From NCBI GenBank assembly GCA_900316645.1, contig ONDP01000002.1:62001-126000 (forward strand): a DNA stretch of 64,000 nt. The letters are read 5' to 3'. Position 1 is the stretch's first letter. Each line of letters begins with the position of its first letter. The notes under the pieces are model-generated. The model saw nothing but the letters and a program-made list of their open reading frames with translations, ran no database searches and was not told where the DNA came from. A program made the position numbers and the translations under genes. The stretch comes from an uncultured Prevotellaceae bacterium (GTDB lineage: Bacteria; Bacteroidota; Bacteroidia; Bacteroidales; Bacteroidaceae). Positions 59,127-64,000 of this stretch are shown piece by piece.

Positions 59127-60590
59127 TTATTTCTTTCTCACTGGATCGCATGTCAGTCCACATCCAAGTTTCTTGAAAATTTTGCGGTCAACCTCAGAGA
59201 GCATGACCGTAGAGTGGACCTGACAGTCGCGTAGGCGAGGCAACTGCTCCAAAGCTAAACGGCATTGTTCGTCGTCTTTGGAGAGTACACTGAGCGCCAC
59301 CAGCACTTCATCAGTATGCAGACGGGGATTTTTACCTCCCAAATATTCTATCTTGGTTTTCTGAACTGGTTCAATGAGACTTTCAGGAATCAACTTGGCC
59401 TCATGACTGATACCTGCTAAATGTTTGGTGGCATTGAGCAGCAGTGCTGCAGAACAGCCAAGCAGGGGTGTTGATTTCGAGGTGATGATGGTGCCGTCTT
59501 CCAGTTCAATGGCAGCAGCAGTGTGGCCGGTCAGTTCTTGTTTAGCCTGTGCTGCTACAGTCACACGGCGATAGGCTGTGGTAATCTTGGCCTGATTGAA
59601 CAGCATCAGAATCTTGTTCAATTCATTTTCGTTGTCAGCACCGTCTGCCATTTTGTTGGTGGCGTCATAGTAGCGACGGATAATTTCTTCGCGCGACGCA
59701 TTGCAGCATACCTCGTCGTCACTGATGCAGAAACCCACCATGTTGACACCCATATCCGTAGGTGACTTATAAGGATTTTCGCCATAGATACCCTCGAAGA
59801 GTGCATTGAGCACAGGGAATATCTCGATGTCGCGGTTATAGTTAATGGCAGTCTTGCCATAAGCCTCCAAATGGAAGGGGTCAATCATATTAACATCGTT
59901 GAGGTCGGCAGTAGCAGCCTCGTAGGCGATGTTGACAGGATGCTTCAAGGGAAGATTCCATACGGGGAAAGTCTCGAACTTGGCATAACCGGCACGGATT
60001 CCTCGTTTGTTCTCGTTATAGAGCTGAGACAGGCATACAGCCATCTTACCGCTTCCAGGACCGGGAGCTGTAACAATGACTAATTCGCGGGAGGTCTCCA
60101 CATAGTCGTTCTTGCCGAAACCGTCGTCGGAGGCAATCAGTTTAACGCTATGAGGATAACCGTCAATCAGATAATGTACGTAAGACTTGATGCCCAGGCG
60201 CTCCAGACGGTGGCGGAACAAGTCGGCAGCATGCTGTCCGTTATAGTGTGTGATAACCACTGAGCCCACCATGAAGTCGCGACTTTGGAACTCTTCACGA
60301 AGGCGCAGCACGTCTTCGTCATAGGTAATGCCTAAGTCAGCACGCACTTTGTTTTTCTCGATATCCTCAGCACTGACCACAATGACAATCTCCACTTGGT
60401 CTCTTAGCTGGGCAAACATGCGTAGCTTAGAGTCGGGCTTGAACCCTGGCAATACGCGTGAGGCATGATGGTCGTCAAACAATTTTCCACCTAATTCCAG
60501 GTAGAGCTTGCCGTCAAACTTGGCGATACGCTCCTTGATATGCTCTGACTGTATCTTGAGATACTTATCGTTATCAAATCCTATTTTCAT
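59127..60590 (-). CDS. DUF1846 (UPF0371) protein
   Basis: 487 residues, typical family length. Family landmarks: MKIGFDNDKYLKIQSEHI, LYLELGGKLFDDHHASRVLPGFKPDSK, YPHSVKLIASDDGFGKNDYVETSRELVIVTAPGPGSGKMAVCLSQLYNE (P-loop-like glycine segment), and KFETFPVWNLPLKHPVNIAYEAATADL. The structure class is known but the reaction is not firmly established. Its start overlaps the yidC stop by four bases (ATGA), so it is translated after YidC. Confidence 0.92.
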   Translation of the reverse strand: MKIGFDNDKYLKIQSEHIKERIAKFDGKLYLELGGKLFDDHHASRVLPGFKPDSKLRMFAQLRDQVEIVIVVSAEDIEKNKVRADLGITYDEDVLRLREEFQSRDFMVGSVVITHYNGQHAADLFRHRLERLGIKSYVHYLIDGYPHSVKLIASDDGFGKNDYVETSRELVIVTAPGPGSGKMAVCLSQLYNENKRGIRAGYAKFETFPVWNLPLKHPVNIAYEAATADLNDVNMIDPFHLEAYGKTAINYNRDIEIFPVLNALFEGIYGENPYKSPTDMGVNMVGFCISDDEVCCNASREEIIRRYYDATNKMADGADNENELNKILMLFNQAKITTAYRRVTVAAQAKQELTGHTAAAIELEDGTIITSKSTPLLGCSAALLLNATKHLAGISHEAKLIPESLIEPVQKTKIEYLGGKNPRLHTDEVLVALSVLSKDDEQCRLALEQLPRLRDCQVHSTVMLSEVDRKIFKKLGCGLTCDPVRKK

Positions 60591-62467
60591 TTTTTGTATC
60601 CATTTTTGCGTTGTCTTTCCAATTCTGCCTGTTGTTTCTGCAAAGCCTCTAAGCGTGCGGCAAGTCCACTCTGCTTCTTGGGATTGTTCTTGTTCTCCTG
60701 ATACTTTGCCTCAAGGATAGCCAGCAGTTTCTCGTCATCAGTAGTTTTGCGGAGTGTCCACATGATGGCTGCTGAGAAGAACAGTGAAACAAAATAATAG
60801 AAGTTAAGACCAGAAGAATAGTCGTTGAAGATGAAGAAGAACATCAGTGGCATGATGTACATCATCCATTGCATCATCTTCATCTGTTCTGCCTGCTGTC
60901 CCATCATCTGGTCCTTCTGTTGTTGCATCGAGAACCATGTGTAGAGCAGTTGGGCACCGCAGAAGAGGATACAGGTCAGCGACAGATGGTCGCCAATACC
61001 CCAGATGTTAGTGCTCCACTCCCATATCGGGTCGTAGGTTGAAAGGTCGTCCATCCACAGGAAACTCTGTCCGCGCAACTGGATGGCATTGGGCACAAAC
61101 CAGAACATCGCAATCCAGATAGGCGCCTGAACCAACATAGGCAGACAGCCACCCATCGGACTAACGCCATACTTAGAGTAGAGGGACATCATCTCCTGTT
61201 GTTTCTTCATTTGGTCCTCAGGGGCAGAGTATTGCTTGGTTGCCTCTTCGAGTTTGGGTTTCAGCACGCGCATCTTGGCACTTGACATATAGCTCTTCTT
61301 TACCATCGGGAAAGTAATCACTTTCAGAAGAATGGTGATGAGAATAAGTACAATACCCATGCTGAAGCCGAAATTGGCCAGCCAGTCGAAGACGTAGAGC
61401 GTAAACCAGCGGTTGATGAGTCGGAAGAGCCACCAGCCGAGATTAACAAGTTGTTCGAGGTCGAGGTCTTTCCCAAACTGGCTCTGCTGTTCAACATCCT
61501 GAATCAGACGGAAATTGTTGGGACCGATGTACATCTCGAACTCAGAAGGCTTCTGACCTGTGGGGTCGAAGGCTGTCTTCAGCTTGGCATCAAACTGTTT
61601 GAGATAACCGGTGCCTTTCTGTTCGAGTGTGCTCTTCAGTTCGGCATTGCGGGCGAAATTATCCTTTGAGATAAGCGCTACGGAGAAGAACTGGTTGCGG
61701 AAGGCTACCCAGTCAAGTTCCTCTTCAACGGTTTCGTTTTCGTCAGAAGCCTCCGAAAGATTGTCGCTATCGCCTTGGGCCTCTTTGAAGAAGATTGAAG
61801 TGTAGCGGTTCTCAAACGAAAATCCCTTCTCATGTTGACGACAATGGTCAGTCCACTCTATCTCCATCTCTTTGTAAGAAGGAGCAAAGACATTGGCCAG
61901 TCCCTTAGCCTGCAAGGAGAATCCCAACATGTAGTCTTTGCCGAGACGGTATTTCATGATGACCTGTCCGCCATTACCGGCCTGAGCCGTCATAGTGACA
62001 GTAGAATCAGTCTGTTCAGACGGAGTGAAATAGAGGTCGGCAGTGATGATGTTATCGTTCTTTCCTGCCAAAAGGAAGTTGAGGTTCTGATCTTTCTCGT
62101 CAAAAAGAGTCAAATCCTTGTCGTCATTCAAATCCTTGTAGCCAAGAATCTTAGCCTTCTTTACAACACCGCCCTTTGTGTCTAAAGTCAACTCTACTTT
62201 GCCGTTTTTCAACACCACCTGCTGCGATGTGCCGTGAAGGGCACTGTAAAAAAGGGCAGAGGAGTCGTTCATAGCCGCTTCCTCCTTTTTCTCTTGGGCA
62301 AGTTGTTTTTGTTGTTCTGCTTTCCGGGCTTTCTCCTGAGTTACTGCTGCAATAGAATCTTGCACTCTTGCGGCTTCAATCTGTTCCTTTGAGGGGCTGT
62401 TATACCAACTGAAACCAATCAGTACCAACGCTATAAGGGCGAAGCCGATAATCGTATCTCTATTCAT
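60587..62467 (-). CDS. yidC: Membrane protein insertase YidC
   Basis: 626 residues: N-terminal helix (DTIIGFALIALVLIGFSWY), long periplasmic P1 domain about 30-340, and the five-helix insertase core (FGFSMGIVLILITILLKVITFPMVKKSYMSSAKMRVLKP; GGCLPMLVQAPIWIAMFWFV; the TM4-TM5 region KMMQWMMYIMPLMFFFIFNDYSSGLNFYYFVS). A basic C-terminal tail follows. Inserts membrane proteins with or without Sec. The first gene of a minus-strand run with a full consensus promoter. Confidence 0.96.
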   Translation of the reverse strand: MNRDTIIGFALIALVLIGFSWYNSPSKEQIEAARVQDSIAAVTQEKARKAEQQKQLAQEKKEEAAMNDSSALFYSALHGTSQQVVLKNGKVELTLDTKGGVVKKAKILGYKDLNDDKDLTLFDEKDQNLNFLLAGKNDNIITADLYFTPSEQTDSTVTMTAQAGNGGQVIMKYRLGKDYMLGFSLQAKGLANVFAPSYKEMEIEWTDHCRQHEKGFSFENRYTSIFFKEAQGDSDNLSEASDENETVEEELDWVAFRNQFFSVALISKDNFARNAELKSTLEQKGTGYLKQFDAKLKTAFDPTGQKPSEFEMYIGPNNFRLIQDVEQQSQFGKDLDLEQLVNLGWWLFRLINRWFTLYVFDWLANFGFSMGIVLILITILLKVITFPMVKKSYMSSAKMRVLKPKLEEATKQYSAPEDQMKKQQEMMSLYSKYGVSPMGGCLPMLVQAPIWIAMFWFVPNAIQLRGQSFLWMDDLSTYDPIWEWSTNIWGIGDHLSLTCILFCGAQLLYTWFSMQQQKDQMMGQQAEQMKMMQWMMYIMPLMFFFIFNDYSSGLNFYYFVSLFFSAAIMWTLRKTTDDEKLLAILEAKYQENKNNPKKQSGLAARLEALQKQQAELERQRKNGYKK

Positions 62468-62509
62468 ATTATACCTTATTTATTTTATATCTAATTCGCA
62501 TACAAGGTG

Positions 62510-62541
62510 CAAAGGTAGTGCAAATCGAGCGAAAAACCAAA
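62510..62541 (-). promoter_or_regulatory. yidC promoter (TTTG-N20-TACCTTTG)
   Basis: On the minus strand TTTG (62541-62538), 20 bases, TACCTTTG (62517-62510), 42 bases before the yidC start. Confidence 0.8.
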
Positions 62542-62599
62542 TTTATTTGAGTTTTTCCGAGACGAAGCCTACATTCGATGCCAATCAAAGGTACAAAAA

Positions 62600-62635
62600 A
62601 ATTATGAATTATGCATGAAGCATTAAGAATTATTT
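62600..62635. repeat. AATTATGAATTATGCATGAAG microrepeat
   Basis: AT-rich near-repeat (AATTATGAATTATGCATGAAGCATTAAGAATTA) containing the palindrome ATGCAT; it resembles other intergenic AATT-type repeats here. It lies just ahead of the DUF3078 promoter. Confidence 0.6.
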
Positions 62636-62637
62636 CG

Positions 62638-62645
62638 TACCTTTG
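62638..62645 (+). promoter_or_regulatory. Promoter -7 element (TACCTTTG) for the DUF3078 gene
   Basis: A TAnnTTTG match 11 bases before the first ATG at 62657 and 17 before the ATG chosen at 62663. Confidence 0.7.
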
Positions 62646-62662
62646 CACTCAAATCAATGATT

Positions 62663-63943
62663 ATGATGAAATACAGATACTTCTTTTTATGCCTTGTAGC
62701 CTTGCTGATAACAAATTCTGTTAGTGCCCAAAGCAAATCGAGGCAGCAGATATTAGATGAGCTGAAAGTGTATGTTGACAGTATCAAAGTTCTGCGACAA
62801 CGACTTGACTCTGTCAATCAACTCAACGACTCGTTGCGAAAGGAAACAACTGATGGTCGCTATTATCGGTTGTTTGCCCCTACCACATTCTATCATTCCG
62901 GAGCCAACAAAGTGCTTTCGCTTCATCCGCAGACGGGCGACGAAGTGACTGATGCCATTGACCAGGCCCTGATGAATGTCTATATGAAACGACCTGACTT
63001 GGTGACGAATACGGAAAGTCGGCTGCAGAAAACAGGGTCTGTTCGTGAGGATGTCAATCAGGAGGTGAAACAGCATGTGGAATTGGTCGAACAGACCGCA
63101 CCACAACCTGATGAACCCGAGATAGTGCCAACGGGCATTGTAGTGACAAAGCCTAATTTCTGGTCATTTAAAGGCGATGGTTTCCTTCAGTTCCTTCAAA
63201 ACTATGTATCGGGCAACTGGTATAAAGGTGGTGAGAGTAATTATTCTGCTGTAGGTGCGTTAACCCTTGAGATGAACTATAATGATAAGGATAAGTACAC
63301 TTGGGAGAATAAACTGGAGATGAAACTTGGTTTCCAGACATCACGCTCTGATTCCATTCATAAGTTCAAAACCAACAATGATCTGATTCGTCTGACCAGC
63401 AAGTTGGGTATGCAAGCCTCTAAAAAGTGGTATTACAGCCTTCAGCTGCTTGCATACACACAGTTTACTAAAGGTTTTAAGGCTAACGATCCCAAAGTCT
63501 ATTCCGACTTCTTCTCGCCATTTGACCTGAACATCGGTCTTGGTATGGAGTATAAGGTCCATGCTCTTAATGGAAGACTCACGGGAACGCTCAACTTCCT
63601 GCCGGTAGCCTATAACCTGCGTTATGTAGGTCGTTCGTCTTTGTTTGATGCTTTTGGTACTAAGGGAAAGCATGCTTTGCACGAGTTGGGTGCTCAGTTT
63701 ACGGGCGATGTGCAATGGAAGATAGTTGACCAGATTACATGGAAGAGCAGGCTATATGCCTTTACAGCCTATACCCGTGCCCTCATAGAATGGGAAAACC
63801 AGATTGAGTTCAAAGTTACCAAGTATATCTCTGCCAACTTATTCCTTTATCCGCGTTTCGACGATGCTGCTGCGCGTGATGCTGATCATGGTTATTGGCA
63901 GTTTATGGAATACAGTTCTTTAGGTCTGAGTTATAATTTCTAA
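62663..63943 (+). CDS. Exported DUF3078-type outer-membrane protein
   Basis: About 426 residues; ATGs at 62657, 62663 and 62666 all lead to the signal peptide (KYRYFFLCLVALLITNSVSAQ). A short coiled stretch (QQILDELKVYVDSIKVLRQRLDSVNQLNDSL) is followed by a linker and a C-terminal beta-rich region from about 180 onward: FWSFKGDGFLQFLQNYVSGNWYKGGESNYSAVGAL, then repeated alternating strands, ending MEYSSLGLSYNF. This matches the DUF3078 pattern of Bacteroidota barrel-like proteins. Function unknown. Confidence 0.85.
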   Translation: MMKYRYFFLCLVALLITNSVSAQSKSRQQILDELKVYVDSIKVLRQRLDSVNQLNDSLRKETTDGRYYRLFAPTTFYHSGANKVLSLHPQTGDEVTDAIDQALMNVYMKRPDLVTNTESRLQKTGSVREDVNQEVKQHVELVEQTAPQPDEPEIVPTGIVVTKPNFWSFKGDGFLQFLQNYVSGNWYKGGESNYSAVGALTLEMNYNDKDKYTWENKLEMKLGFQTSRSDSIHKFKTNNDLIRLTSKLGMQASKKWYYSLQLLAYTQFTKGFKANDPKVYSDFFSPFDLNIGLGMEYKVHALNGRLTGTLNFLPVAYNLRYVGRSSLFDAFGTKGKHALHELGAQFTGDVQWKIVDQITWKSRLYAFTAYTRALIEWENQIEFKVTKYISANLFLYPRFDDAAARDADHGYWQFMEYSSLGLSYNF

Positions 63944-63947
63944 ACAA

Positions 63948-63976
63948 AAAGCACTGCCCTCGAGCAGTGCTTTCTT
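63948..63976 (+). terminator. Rho-independent terminator
   Basis: A perfect 10-bp stem (63948-63957 with 63964-63973) with a 6-base loop and TTTCTT tail, five bases after the DUF3078 stop. Confidence 0.9.
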
Positions 63977-64000
63977 GTGTTATTTCGCTTCAGTCATATC

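Noticed and set aside
63980-64000. Possible end of a minus-strand gene at the window edge
   Set aside because: A stop complement at 63980-63982 and six open codons are too little to support a gene.

Overview
The window looks like chromosomal DNA of a Bacteroidota species, most likely a gut or rumen Prevotella or close relative. Many genes are preceded by the Bacteroidota promoter signature (TAnnTTTG, often with a TTG/TTTG about 19-20 bases upstream). Other signs are the fused NuoCD and the 11-subunit Nuo complex without NuoEFG, a type IX secretion type B sorting domain, a propeller sensor of the hybrid two-component type, many exported proteins with short lipobox or Ala-x-Ala signal peptides, and a Bacteroides-type mannobiose epimerisation/phosphorolysis operon. 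The species is an inference; no rRNA or tRNA gene was seen.

Layout. 1-2156: small exported and outer-membrane proteins. 2157-3800: a worn accessory patch with a 42-bp palindrome, a frameshifted acyltransferase remnant, 21-bp repeats, and a YoeB-type toxin-antitoxin pair bracketed by perfect 30-bp inverted repeats. 3831-10192: lipoprotein and queC, radA and an exported aspartic-protease-like protein, and a substrate-binding-like lipoprotein with a TPR protein. 10146-18032 (minus strand): a tight five-gene run kdsA-kdsD-propeller regulator-exported phospholipase D-like protein-acyltransferase, in which the regulator lacks every catalytic part of a two-component system. 18128-20467: a large MscS channel. 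20577-29295: sugar kinase and a mannan-degradation operon (GH5 and GH26 mannanases, CE7 esterase, GH130 phosphorylase, GPH transporter, mannobiose epimerase). The logic is: cut mannan outside, remove acetyl groups, import mannobiose, epimerise to mannosylglucose, phosphorolyse to mannose-1-phosphate plus glucose. No SusC/SusD pair is present in the window.

29504-40070: a small XRE-like regulator and nuoA-B-CD-H-I-J-K-L-M-N, ended by a strong terminator. 40135-41948: a second accessory patch, with a four-helix-bundle/zinc-finger gene between perfect 20-bp inverted repeats, a RhuM-like N-terminal remnant coupled to a 30-codon reading frame, several microrepeat families, a repeat-containing hairpin and a probable short transcript. 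41949-44435: an RsbU/RsbW-like fusion and an RsbV-like STAS protein. 44481-48298 (minus): a C-GCAxxG-C-C protein, uvrA and a tiny T9SS type B sorting-domain protein. 48381-52986 (plus): LysM/binding protein, beta-barrel protein, POT-family transporter, endonuclease/phosphatase-fold protein. 52983-62467 (minus): duplicated-domain secreted protein, MFS transporter, short penicillin-binding transpeptidase, S9 peptidase, DUF1846 protein, yidC. 62663-63943: DUF3078 protein with a terminator.

Most of the window is ordinary core genome. The unusual material lies in the two accessory patches, the catalytically dead propeller regulator, the palindromic element inside radA, and AT-rich microrepeats that recur in intercistronic gaps.
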